64,000 bases of DNA. Origin: Paraferrimonas sp. SM1919 (lineage in GTDB: Bacteria; Pseudomonadota; Gammaproteobacteria; Enterobacterales; Shewanellaceae). This document shows, one piece after another, positions 40,130 through 49,757 of the stretch; position 1 is the first letter of the stretch, and every line of letters begins with the position of its first letter. Under the pieces are notes generated by a model. That model was not told where the DNA came from. It made no database searches and was given only the letters and a program-made list of their open reading frames with translations. The DNA lies in NCBI RefSeq assembly GCF_010993985.1, contig NZ_WINH01000011.1, positions 1 through 64,000 of the forward strand. The letters are read 5' to 3'. Both the position numbers and the translations under genes were made by a program.

Positions 40130-41353
40130 TTAAGAAAACAGCGTATCCCATAAGCTCTCGAGGTGCTTAGCAATATTGTAGGCCATAAGAGGTGGTACAG
40201 CGTTACCTATAACTTTATAGCCACCCGAACCGGATAACTTATACCCACTACTTTCTTTGGAAGTAAACACAAACGGATAATCATCTGGGAAGCTTTGTAT
40301 CCTTGCGCACTCCCTAACGGTTAATCTTCTTTGTAGCTTTCCACTTAATAATTCAGAATGCCATCGCCCTTTGTTTTCTTGTGAGAGTCTTCTAAACTCG
40401 ATATTACCATGATGCTCAGAGCGTATTGTCGGACCGAGTCCATTTAAGTTCACTTCTGTCTGCCCTTGCCCTTTCTTTAAGTGCTTAGCCTTTGAATAGG
40501 TCTGCTGTGATTTATCGGAACTAAATTCCGGCTCATCAAGCCCGGTAAAGACATCCTTAACAGTTACAAATGGTTTCTGCATACCTACAGGTACTTCAGC
40601 ATGAGTAGAAGGAGGGTAGATATCTAAAGTCCCTTCAAGAATATTTGGTAAAACACTAGGATTAAGTGCTTTTTTGGACAGCCCTATAAAAATTACCCTT
40701 TCCCGCCTTTGTGCAACTCCATAATTACCAGCCATTAAAATTCTTGCTGGAACAACGACATATCCATCACCAATATTTCTGAAGTCATTTTCAATGATTT
40801 CCTTTGCACTCCCCAAGGAAATTAAACCCTTCACATTTTCAGCAATAAAAACTTTAGGTTGTGTAATTTCTATTACTTCACGCATCCAAAGATAAAGTTT
40901 TCCTCTAGTTTCTTCTGTAGGGTTATTTTCTACATATTTATTTTGATGATTTTTATGGGAACTAAATCCACCTCTGTTACCTGCCACACTAAAATCTTGG
41001 CAAGGAAACCCCCCTGTTACGACATCGATATTAGCTGGAAAGACATATTGCCCGTTTCGAGATAGCTTTACCAAATCAACTATGCTTCCTTTATGGAAAG
41101 TTGATTCAACATCCACATCACGAGTATTAAAGTAATTTTTCCATGCAGACTCAGCATAATCAAGAATATCATTAGCAAAAACAGTTTTGAATGAGGTTGG
41201 TAATAAGTATGTCCAACCTTCGCGTACAGAATCAGAATACCAGCCAGAAGGATGCATAGCTGGATTAGTGCTCGAAGTAGGTATATCAAATCCCCCTTCA
41301 AAACCAAGATCCATCCCACCACACCCACTAAACAATGACAGCACTTTTTTCAT
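40130..41353 (-). CDS. DNA (cytosine-5)-methyltransferase of a type II R-M system
   Basis: The 407-residue enzyme has the C5-methyltransferase motifs in order: motif I LSLFSGCGGMDLG (5-17), motif IV GGFPCQDFS with catalytic C118, motif VI ENV (172-174) and motif VIII QRRER (215-219). A variable target-recognition region (about 235-335) follows, then motifs IX and X with RECARIQSFPD and GNAVPP. It transfers a methyl group from SAM to cytosine in its target site to protect against the neighbouring endonuclease. It lies 66 bp downstream of that gene. The recognition sequence cannot be read from the sequence. Confidence 0.92.
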   Translation of the reverse strand: MKKVLSLFSGCGGMDLGFEGGFDIPTSSTNPAMHPSGWYSDSVREGWTYLLPTSFKTVFANDILDYAESAWKNYFNTRDVDVESTFHKGSIVDLVKLSRNGQYVFPANIDVVTGGFPCQDFSVAGNRGGFSSHKNHQNKYVENNPTEETRGKLYLWMREVIEITQPKVFIAENVKGLISLGSAKEIIENDFRNIGDGYVVVPARILMAGNYGVAQRRERVIFIGLSKKALNPSVLPNILEGTLDIYPPSTHAEVPVGMQKPFVTVKDVFTGLDEPEFSSDKSQQTYSKAKHLKKGQGQTEVNLNGLGPTIRSEHHGNIEFRRLSQENKGRWHSELLSGKLQRRLTVRECARIQSFPDDYPFVFTSKESSGYKLSGSGGYKVIGNAVPPLMAYNIAKHLESLWDTLFS

Positions 41354-41419
41354 ACAGCTACAATCCCAAATAAATATTCAGTGCATACTAACAACTTTTT
41401 ACATTAATGTCGCGTGCTT

Positions 41420-42439
41420 TTACGAAATGTTATATTCTTTTTCCATTTCTCGAACTATATTATCGTCTACCTGATTGTTTCCAAATAGTTCAGCAAGCGC
41501 TAACTTTTTCCAAGTCTCAAATTTTTTACCTTCTGGAAAGCTAACCCCCCAAATCTTTTGCAAGAAACTTGTGTCAGATAATTCTACAAAGCTTCTTATC
41601 GCTTCTAAATTATCTTTGCTAAAAATAAACTCTAGGTACTTCGGAGATTTAATACCCCCAATCAATACTCTTCCACCAGCTGAGAATCTATCTCTCAAAG
41701 ATGCATCCACAATACCTTTTTGTTTGGCCAAATATACTACTAAGTTTTGATACTTGGTGGTTTTATTAGAAAGTAACTCTGGGAAAAGCGCATAAGCTTC
41801 AATTTTCACAAGCTCTTGAGTTTTCTTAGGCAGGTTATTTAATAGCTTAATCACCTGTGGGCCTTGACCATAATCTTTATCATTAGGGTCATTATCAGTC
41901 CACCACAGATCAACAGAACCTTCATGTTTATCAAGTAAGTACTGCCGAACCAACTTAAACGGGGCTTCAGATTTTCTCATAGCGTCATATTTAATAGATG
42001 CTTTGTCAAATAAGGTATTTTCGACTTCCATATCTATTGCATATCTTGGCTTATGTGTGATGACTACATCGGAAATACACTCTTCCATATTTAAATATTT
42101 AAACTGTGGATTTTTCTTGTCCTCGAAGTTTGCGAAAAATACATACACATCTTCGACACCGTCTACTCGTGTTGATTCAAAAATACTTCCTCCTAAAGTT
42201 TTCCAGCCACTTTTAGATGTTTTTACCTCAATACCTATTTTCTGATCTTGACAGTTAATTACTATATCTGGAAACTTTTGACCAGATACCAACTCTATTT
42301 GAATAGAAAAACCTTGATAAAACTTATCCCTAACCTTAATCGCTGTATCGTACAAGACTCTCTCAAATTTAGAGCCCTGATTATCGAACAAAAACGATGG
42401 TTCCATTTCACTAAGCTCAAAAGCACATTGTTCCATCAT
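41420..42439 (-). CDS. type II restriction endonuclease (PD-(D/E)xK fold)
   Basis: The product is 339 residues from MMEQCAFELSE; an upstream in-frame GTG at 42457 would add six. The PD-(D/E)xK core is FPDIVINCQDQKIGIEVKTSKS (in parts, residues about 55-76), with Asp and Glu-x-Lys as metal and catalytic residues. The next segments continue with FFANFEDKKNPQFKYLN. It is upstream of the cytosine methyltransferase gene in the same direction, so an R-M operon is the natural reading. Its own sequence family is not one I recognise by name. It looks more A+T-rich than the core genes, which fits lateral transfer. Confidence 0.82.
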   Translation of the reverse strand: MMEQCAFELSEMEPSFLFDNQGSKFERVLYDTAIKVRDKFYQGFSIQIELVSGQKFPDIVINCQDQKIGIEVKTSKSGWKTLGGSIFESTRVDGVEDVYVFFANFEDKKNPQFKYLNMEECISDVVITHKPRYAIDMEVENTLFDKASIKYDAMRKSEAPFKLVRQYLLDKHEGSVDLWWTDNDPNDKDYGQGPQVIKLLNNLPKKTQELVKIEAYALFPELLSNKTTKYQNLVVYLAKQKGIVDASLRDRFSAGGRVLIGGIKSPKYLEFIFSKDNLEAIRSFVELSDTSFLQKIWGVSFPEGKKFETWKKLALAELFGNNQVDDNIVREMEKEYNIS

Positions 42440-42474
42440 TGATTCCACACTAAACACTAATATATTTCCTTATA

Positions 42475-42511
42475 TTGATATATCAATTATGTACAATAAT
42501 TTATATATCAA
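42475..42511 (-). promoter_or_regulatory. palindromic site upstream of the R-M operon
   Basis: TTGATATATCAA at 42475-42486 is a perfect 12-bp palindrome, and TATATCAA recurs at 42504-42511, 25 bp from the copy inside the palindrome. It lies 36 bp before the endonuclease start. R-M operons often have a C-protein operator here; no C-protein gene is visible. Confidence 0.4.
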
Positions 42512-42678
42512 TGCTTAGTCAGACTTCAAGTAATTTGCTTAATAAACAACAAGCTAACGCCATTATCATTATAAAAAATATTTTATCCCTCTTTCAGCTA
42601 AGCGGGCATTGAGTCTCAAATCTCGCAGGACGAAGTCCGCCCTCGTCTCTCGGTACTCTGTATTCGGTAATTGAATCT

Positions 42679-43038
42679 TCATTCCACCCCCTTAAGCCTC
42701 GGCTGTGGATACGGGCATTCAAACCCTTTGCCGGGCTGGTTGCGGCCGAGCCATAGAATATGGCCGAAACGGTAAAGGCTTTCTTCTCGCCAGCGAATAA
42801 TGGCATTAAAGGGTTTAACCACATCATTTTCATCGGGGACTTTTCGGGGAAGATTATTAATGGTGCTGCAGGCATCCCATAAATTGGCGTTGCTGAGTTT
42901 GCGTATCCTTAAATTTTTTCGCAATTTGGATAAGCAGGTAATGCAATCCACCGCTGACCAACCGAGTAATTCGCTCACATAGTTGTAGCAATGGATTTTG
43001 GTATTCTCTGGGTATTCATGAAACCATTTAAAAAGCAC
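42679..43038 (-). pseudogene. hypothetical protein fragment cut by an insertion sequence
   Basis: A 119-codon frame on the minus strand, from a GTG at 43038, encodes a product of unrecognised family with Cys-rich and Trp/Arg-rich segments (for example EYPENTKIHCYNYVSELLGW). Upstream in frame there is a stop 9 bp away, and the IS30-like element end lies next to it, so the true 5' part was probably removed by that insertion. The 3' end runs into sequence with GGACGAAGTCC (42628-42638), a small hairpin. Confidence 0.4.
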
Positions 43039-43047
43039 CCGAATTCA

Positions 43048-44109
43048 AGTCCGAAGTGTGACACTCCCCTAAATCAATCAGCCAGCATCATTTCTTTAAA
43101 TACAATGACTGGCTGTTTGAAGCCTAAACACTTTCTTGATCGATAATTTATCCGTGATTGAGCAAATCCTATATCACTGTCGGTACCGTTGTTAGGTCGG
43201 TTCCCTTCTTTACATACTGCCTAAAAAGACCATTAGCATTTTCATTAGCGTCAAGTTCCCAAGAACTGTATGGATGTTCAAAGTAAACGTCAGTCTCTAA
43301 TGCTTCTGCAATGGCCTCATGACCTGCAAACTCTCGACCATTATCCGTTCTAATTGTATGCACATGCGCTTTGTAAGGCATAAGCAGCTCTATCGTTGCT
43401 TTGGTGACGTCCTCAGCTGAATTAGACGCCACTTTCTTCACCACGTAGAACCTTGTCTTATGCTCTAAAATCGTCACCATTGCACCTGTGCCATGTTTCC
43501 CTAACACAGTGTCAATTTCCCAAACCGCTCTCGGTCATCGACAACGCTTGGTCTATCGTTTATAGATACTGCATTCTTAATCGCTGGTGCTTTATCTTTT
43601 TTACCAAGCCTGTGGCGTTTATGTCCTTGCGTTAAGTGGCGGTATAACTTGCCACCAGAACGTTTATCTTGGGCAACAAACCGATATATCCATTCATGAC
43701 TGACAGCTTGATCGAGCTGAGTGAACACGTTGGAAATCTGCTCAGGGCTCCAATCTGTTTCCAATATAATGCGTATGAAATCCTCTCGCTCTTGAGGGAT
43801 CCGATATTTATGCGCCGAAGCTCGCTTGCTCACTGACAATACCTGGTCTTCTTTAGGGCAATAGTGTTTTCCCTTAGGGCTACGTTTTAATTTACAGTAA
43901 ATAGTGGAACGGTGGCATTTAACTGTCTTAGCTATATTGGAAACTGAAATTCCCTGTTCCAAAAGAGCAGAAATTTTGTATCTTCTGCCCTCGGTCAACT
44001 GCAAATAATTCATGGTCGTACTGCTTGTTTCTTTTGCGAGAAGAGCATTCCACCTTCAGCAGTTGGCTACCTCTTCTACATCTGTCCATGAATCTCGCAC
44101 TTATTATTT
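43048..44109 (-). mobile_element. IS30-family insertion sequence, decayed
   Basis: One transposase gene fills this segment. The left end near 43048-43067 reads AAGTCCGAAGTGTGACACTC, an inverted-repeat-like text, and the right part runs into the IS3-like element at 44110. I cannot find the matching inverted repeat on the right side, so that end may have been replaced by the neighbour. Boundaries are approximate. Confidence 0.65.
43074..44013 (-). pseudogene. IS30-family transposase with frameshifts
   Basis: The N-terminal part (to about 43501) has the IS30 helix-turn-helix start LTEGRRYKISALLEQGISVS and IAKTVKCHRSTIYCKLKR, ending at DDRERFGKLTLC. The catalytic part continues in another frame as WEIDTVLGKHGTGAMVTILE and then HTIRTDNGREFAGH and FEHPYSSWELDANENANG, which hold the DDE residues. 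A second shift near 43170 leads to RSRKCLGFKQPVIVF. Two frame breaks thus split a protein that would be about 310 residues. The gene should be inactive. Confidence 0.85.
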
Positions 44110-45789
<1,680 letters not shown>

Positions 45790-46242
45790 ATGATGATACC
45801 CCTAAAAAACAAAACATTACGTTTTTGGTTATGCGCTCTGGTGGTTTTTAGCATGATGTTGTTCTTAGCTGCGACTTTGGCTGCAACCACACCTTATATA
45901 GAGCTAAATCAATCATTTCACTTAGGCCTGAACGCTCATGAAAGTACTTACTTTAAACTGTTAACCCCAGGTCTAACTTTATGTCTAGCCCCTGTGTTAA
46001 CTAAGCCCTCCAAGGTCAGCGTAAGTCATTCGTGTGGCAACCTTAGCAGTGATTGGCTGCGGTTAGCAGATGGTAAGATCGCCCATCGGTTATCTGGTCA
46101 ATGCCTGGTGCAGATGAATTACTCCTATTTCTTATTTGATTGCAAAGGTGATAATAAGATCCAGCCCAATATTGCTTTTGTTGTTCTCAAAAAGCCTATT
46201 AGCCAAGCCATATCGATTATGCAAATCATTACAGGTAAATAG
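45790..46242 (+). CDS. small exported four-cysteine ricin-B-like protein, copy 1
   Basis: The 150-residue product (start ATG at 45790, preceded by AGGTGGG; a GTG nine bases earlier is also in frame) has a long hydrophobic signal peptide ending near LAATLAA. The mature part has the array pattern: YFKLL, then C-L (LTLCLAP), V-S-V-S-H-S-C, SSDWLRLADGKI, QCLVQM and YFLFDC. That resembles the C-L-V, Q-x-W, G-x-I and C-L pieces of ricin-B (R-type lectin) repeats, but only about one repeat is present. A sugar-binding role is an inference from the pattern. It is the first of five paralogues in tandem. Confidence 0.6.
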   Translation: MMIPLKNKTLRFWLCALVVFSMMLFLAATLAATTPYIELNQSFHLGLNAHESTYFKLLTPGLTLCLAPVLTKPSKVSVSHSCGNLSSDWLRLADGKIAHRLSGQCLVQMNYSYFLFDCKGDNKIQPNIAFVVLKKPISQAISIMQIITGK

Positions 46243-46253
46243 AGGGTTTTATC

Positions 46254-46628
46254 ATGAAATGCCTGCTATTTATTTTGGTCAATATGTTCATTTTAACTGC
46301 AACTATGACAACTTTAGCTATGGAGCCATTAATGTTAGCCAAGCAGCATAATCCAAAAGGGTTTGTGATCTATAACCAAAGCAGAAGCTTGTGCTTAACT
46401 GCAGCAGATAACGTTAAGGTAAGCTTTACTCAAGATTGCCATAGCAAATCAAGTTTGTGGAATCGTACCTCCAACAATAAAATACGTAATTTAGCCAAGT
46501 ACCGTTGCCTGACGCTAAATGACGATAGTCATTATGTTCTGGGTAGCTGCGATAATAAAGAAAGCCAACAAGAACCTGCGATTAATAGTGTTGTTGCCAC
46601 TGAACAGCTCCAATTACCTCGTCAATAA
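46254..46628 (+). CDS. small exported four-cysteine ricin-B-like protein, copy 2
   Basis: This 124-residue protein follows copy 1 by 11 bp and is probably co-transcribed. After a signal peptide (MKCLLFILVNMFILTATM) it reads GFVIYNQSRSLCLTA, VSFTQDC, SSLWNRTSNNKI, RCLTLND and YVLGSCDNK. The same four Cys, one Trp and Ile positions are kept, although identity to the others is low. It is the most divergent copy and lacks the C-terminal L-rich strand of the rest. A terminator follows. Confidence 0.58.
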   Translation: MKCLLFILVNMFILTATMTTLAMEPLMLAKQHNPKGFVIYNQSRSLCLTAADNVKVSFTQDCHSKSSLWNRTSNNKIRNLAKYRCLTLNDDSHYVLGSCDNKESQQEPAINSVVATEQLQLPRQ

Positions 46629-46640
46629 CGACTGTCAATT

Positions 46641-46667
46641 CGCCCTTAACACCCTGTTTTAAGGGCG
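46641..46667 (+). terminator. terminator after array copy 2
   Basis: CGCCCTTAA (46641-46649) pairs with TTAAGGGCG (46659-46667), followed by a T/A-rich tail. It separates the first two array genes from the later three. Confidence 0.75.
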
Positions 46668-47307
46668 CTATTATTATTATTTTAGTTAAAAAAGTCCCGC
46701 CATATACGCTCTGACAATCACCCGTGTTAATCGCCTAACGATCACACTAGCGCATCATGCTTACGCCGTTACCCCATAGGCCTAGTGTTCAAATTCACTC
46801 AGTGAGAGTGATTTACGCTGGCATAAGACGATGCCGTTGTCCCTTATGACATCATGCACTCGCGCCATCTAAACAAGCAACGATGGGCTAAATTAATTTG
46901 AATCATCCTGGTGACTAACAAGATTAGCCACATTCTCAACGCTTAGCGTCATAGCAGCTCAGTTATTTTTATCCATAAGTGGCTGTTGTAATTTATAAAT
47001 TAGCCTTTTTCAACAGCCAAAAAGCCCAGCTTGTGATCACCAAATAATAAAAAAACTTCCCTGAAGAAAAAGTTTTTTAAAAGAAAGTCGAACGCTAAGG
47101 TACTGATATCACTATTAATATTATATTTCGTAAGAATATTGTTCCGTGCTCATACCATACCGTAAGTCATCAGTAAGTTTGTTTTACAAGTAATTTTCCA
47201 TACTGCAATAGCATTCAACGCAAACCATTACATTAATCACTGTTTACAAACTTCACTCATAGCCAGTTTGAGCGTGAACAGGAATAGTAAAACTTAAGGA
47301 ACATACA
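46668..47307. other. 640-bp gap inside the ricin-like array
   Basis: No gene is visible. GGCTGTTG (46981-46988) and CAACAGCC (47011-47018) form a stem around a perfect 14-bp palindrome TAATTTATAAATTA (46989-47002). A second A/T-rich inverted pair lies at 47050-47078. The last part should contain the promoter of copy 3, and AAGGAACATACA precedes its ATG. Confidence 0.4.
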
Positions 47308-47751
47308 ATGAAACGTATCAGCAAAATCGAAATCACCTGTGCTCTTATCCCTGTTGTATTAGGTAGCTTAGTTATTTCTAGCTTTAACGCTAAAGCCGCT
47401 TCCCATGAGGTGAGCGCTAAGTCACAGACGGTTGCCATGAAGTTAACCCAAAGCTCTGATAACACATTTAAAATTTATAGTAATGAGGCAGAACGCTGTT
47501 TAAGCCCTAACAGCTATCACAATGGAAGCAAAGTGGTGGTCAGTGATAACTGTGGTAGCAACAACAGCGACTGGACTCGACTAGAGAATGGTTTAATTAA
47601 GCATCAAGGCTCCCAGTACTGCTTAGCCCAAAAACAAGATCAATATATATTGAGTCGCTGCGGCCGTAATGCGAGTCAATTAACCTCGGAAATATTGATG
47701 CTTAGCCTTGCTCCTCTGCCTCCCCATAACGATGTGGTAGCGAGCAAATAA
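47308..47751 (+). CDS. small exported four-cysteine ricin-B-like protein, copy 3
   Basis: The 147-residue product has a signal peptide (cleavage after about AKA, residue 30). The array motif is clearest here: TFKIYSNEAERCLSP, VVVSDNC, NSDWTRLENGLIKH, YCLAQK and YILSRCGRNASQL. Mature length is about 115 residues, too short for a three-repeat beta-trefoil. It has its own ribosome-binding site and a 61-bp gap to copy 4. Confidence 0.6.
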   Translation: MKRISKIEITCALIPVVLGSLVISSFNAKAASHEVSAKSQTVAMKLTQSSDNTFKIYSNEAERCLSPNSYHNGSKVVVSDNCGSNNSDWTRLENGLIKHQGSQYCLAQKQDQYILSRCGRNASQLTSEILMLSLAPLPPHNDVVASK

Positions 47752-47812
47752 CCATCACTCTATTTATCTGTGTCCTGCTCTAAATCCTAAAAGCAGGACA
47801 AAGGACTGCACC

Positions 47813-48262
47813 ATGAACACATTCAAAAATATTACCAGCACTATGGGTATCGCTTTAGCAATGACCACTTTAGCATTTAGCCAAGATTGTGCCGCAAACC
47901 AAAAAGACTTTAATGAGACTCAATTACAAATAGAGGTGATTAGCCATCATTCGCAGCTGTTTTTGATATCTAACTCTACTTTTAGTCAATGCTTACAACC
48001 CATTTCTGGTAGTGCATTTTCAAGGGTAGCATTACAGGCCGACTGCCAGTCACTCTCTAGTAATTGGACAAGATATGGTAATGATCGCATCCAGCACTAT
48101 CAAAGCGGCCGTTGTCTAGTAGAAAAAGGCATCAATCGCTATTACTTAGGCAGCTGCAACACCAATGCCTCTCACCTGAGTAATGAATCGTCATATATCG
48201 CCTTGAAACCCATGCAGCTTGAGTCGGTAATGGCGCTCGCTGTAGCCAAAGCAAAGGACTAA
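47813..48262 (+). CDS. small exported four-cysteine ricin-B-like protein, copy 4
   Basis: This 149-residue protein has a signal peptide (MNTFKNITSTMGIALAMTTL) and the pattern LFLISNSTFSQCLQP, VALQADC, SSNWTRYGNDRIQH, RCLVEK and YYLGSCNTNASHL. An extra Cys lies near the N-terminus of the mature part (SQDCAANQ). NTNASHL parallels GRNASQL of copy 3 and GRSVSHF of copy 5. Confidence 0.6.
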   Translation: MNTFKNITSTMGIALAMTTLAFSQDCAANQKDFNETQLQIEVISHHSQLFLISNSTFSQCLQPISGSAFSRVALQADCQSLSSNWTRYGNDRIQHYQSGRCLVEKGINRYYLGSCNTNASHLSNESSYIALKPMQLESVMALAVAKAKD

Positions 48263-48391
48263 CCATAAAGGGCGCGGTAAGCTTCTTTGCAGAAGTTGGT
48301 TGCTGCGTAAATATACTTTGATGAATATGTCCGTAGCTGCTGCCCCAGCGCCGCATTAATACGGACATCAGCACACTCGAGGGAATGAAAA

Positions 48392-48859
48392 ATGTATAAA
48401 TTGATCATCCTGCCACTGTTTTTTGTGATACCGATAACCATCAGTTTCTTGTCATTCTTCACAACAAAAGCTGAAAGCACTGTAAACTTTGACACTGACG
48501 TTTCGGCTGCAAAACTTAATGTTATGGTTAATCATACTGATGGTAGTTTTAAAATTGTGAGCCAGCATAACGACCAGTGCTTAGCGCCTATCAGCCGCAC
48601 CAAATCAACTCAAGTTAGCTATGGCTTACATTGTCAAAGTGATAGTAGTAAATGGTTAGCATTGAGCAATGGTAAGATTAAAAATATCAGCAGCAACAGG
48701 TGCTTAGTATCAAAAAACAACCATAGCTTCTATTTAGCAAGCTGTGGCCGCAGTGTCTCTCACTTTGCTTCTCCAGTGGCTTATTTAACTCTTCACTCTC
48801 TAAATCACTCCGATTTAGTCGCGACTCATTTTGACCGCTACCGCGTCAGTAAGCAATAA
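48392..48859 (+). CDS. small exported four-cysteine ricin-B-like protein, copy 5
   Basis: The 155-residue product begins with a hydrophobic signal segment (MYKLIILPLFFVIPITISFL) after a GAGGGA ribosome-binding site. The mature part reads SFKIVSQHNDQCLAP, VSYGLHC, SSKWLALSNGKIKN, RCLVSK and FYLASCGRSVSHF. A long hairpin lies after its end, and no T-rich terminator is seen. Confidence 0.6.
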   Translation: MYKLIILPLFFVIPITISFLSFFTTKAESTVNFDTDVSAAKLNVMVNHTDGSFKIVSQHNDQCLAPISRTKSTQVSYGLHCQSDSSKWLALSNGKIKNISSNRCLVSKNNHSFYLASCGRSVSHFASPVAYLTLHSLNHSDLVATHFDRYRVSKQ

Positions 48860-48902
48860 CCAGTCGTCTGGGTCATTCGCCGCAATCCTTGAAGCCTATG
48901 TA

Positions 48903-48946
48903 GAGCAACCGTTAAATGGTGAGTTATCACTATTTAACGGTTGCTC
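48903..48946. repeat. long perfect hairpin after the ricin-like array
   Basis: GAGCAACCGTTAAAT (48903-48917) and ATTTAACGGTTGCTC (48932-48946) are exact 15-base reverse complements, and the intervening GGTGAGTTATCACT can extend the stem. It lies between convergent transcripts but has no T run. It could be a bidirectional terminator of poor quality or a structural element. Confidence 0.55.
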
Positions 48947-49097
48947 ATTAATTCAAGCCGCTCATGTCAAGTAATGCCGCACTCACTCGACTTCCATTAC
49001 TGATATCAATATTTATGCTACCACTAATGTTAATCTTATTTACTTTGGTGTGATCTTGGGTATTACTTCAATATCAGCGGCAGTTAGCGCCGTAAAA

Positions 49098-49727
49098 TTA
49101 ATCGGGTTCTTTTTCGTTAATGTGAATTTCTGGATCACACATAACCTTATAGCCATAAAGAGGATTAATTTGATCCACCGAGCCGAGTTGAGGGATATTT
49201 CTGCGTGTATCACTGACCCATACCGCTAATTTAATCGTCGCTTGAGTATACTTTCGCTGGCCACTGGCACGCTTATCCTTATCAATGTAAATCAATGACT
49301 TATCTACTCTCAGCTCAACCTTATCTTGCTGCCACTTTACAATTTCCATACGGTTTTCAGATACTTGGATATCTTTATGTACCTTGCATGGGGTCTCATT
49401 TATCCATACGAGATTGAAATGATTAGCAGTGATGTAGTTGTCATTGTCATCATGATCAAGTTCAAGCCAAATGGTATCACTGGCTTTGCCATCATGCTTA
49501 CTTAAATTCACCACCTGATTAAGGTACTGGTACACATACAAACCATTAAACACGGCGACACCTTCTGCTGCGGCCAGGGATTGTGGGGCGTCATATTGTT
49601 TGGCTAGTTGCGGTTGGTCAGGTACACCTGGTGTGGTCACCTTAGGCGCTGCGGGATTAACGATTAGCCTTCCACATTCATCTAAGATAGGCCCCCAAAC
49701 AGCAAGTATCATTGTTCTACTTTTCAT
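49098..49727 (-). CDS. hypothetical protein downstream of the STAND regulator
   Basis: The 209-residue product follows the STAND gene by 30 bp with a GGAAACACT ribosome-binding site. I do not recognise the family. A Pro-rich segment (VNPAAPKVTTPGVPDQPQ) follows residue 22, then AAAEGVAVFNGLYVYQYLNQ and DTIWLELDHDDNDNYI. No classical signal peptide or membrane helix is seen. The co-directional position suggests a target or partner of the neighbour. Confidence 0.7.
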   Translation of the reverse strand: MKSRTMILAVWGPILDECGRLIVNPAAPKVTTPGVPDQPQLAKQYDAPQSLAAAEGVAVFNGLYVYQYLNQVVNLSKHDGKASDTIWLELDHDDNDNYITANHFNLVWINETPCKVHKDIQVSENRMEIVKWQQDKVELRVDKSLIYIDKDKRASGQRKYTQATIKLAVWVSDTRRNIPQLGSVDQINPLYGYKVMCDPEIHINEKEPD

Positions 49728-49757
49728 AGTGTTTCCTTTTTATCGTCGTTATGGCAA

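Noticed and set aside
42594..42875. A separate gene in another frame over the fragment at 42679
   Set aside because: It overlaps the same region in another frame and runs into the GGACGAAGTCC hairpin; neither frame is a clear gene.
46668..47307. An integron attC array or CRISPR in the gap of the ricin-like array
   Set aside because: The repeats are single palindromes with no regular spacers, and no cassettes or cas genes are present.
48132..48495. Minus-strand genes over copies 4 and 5 of the array
   Set aside because: These frames are opposite a set of conserved paralogues and lack homology among themselves.
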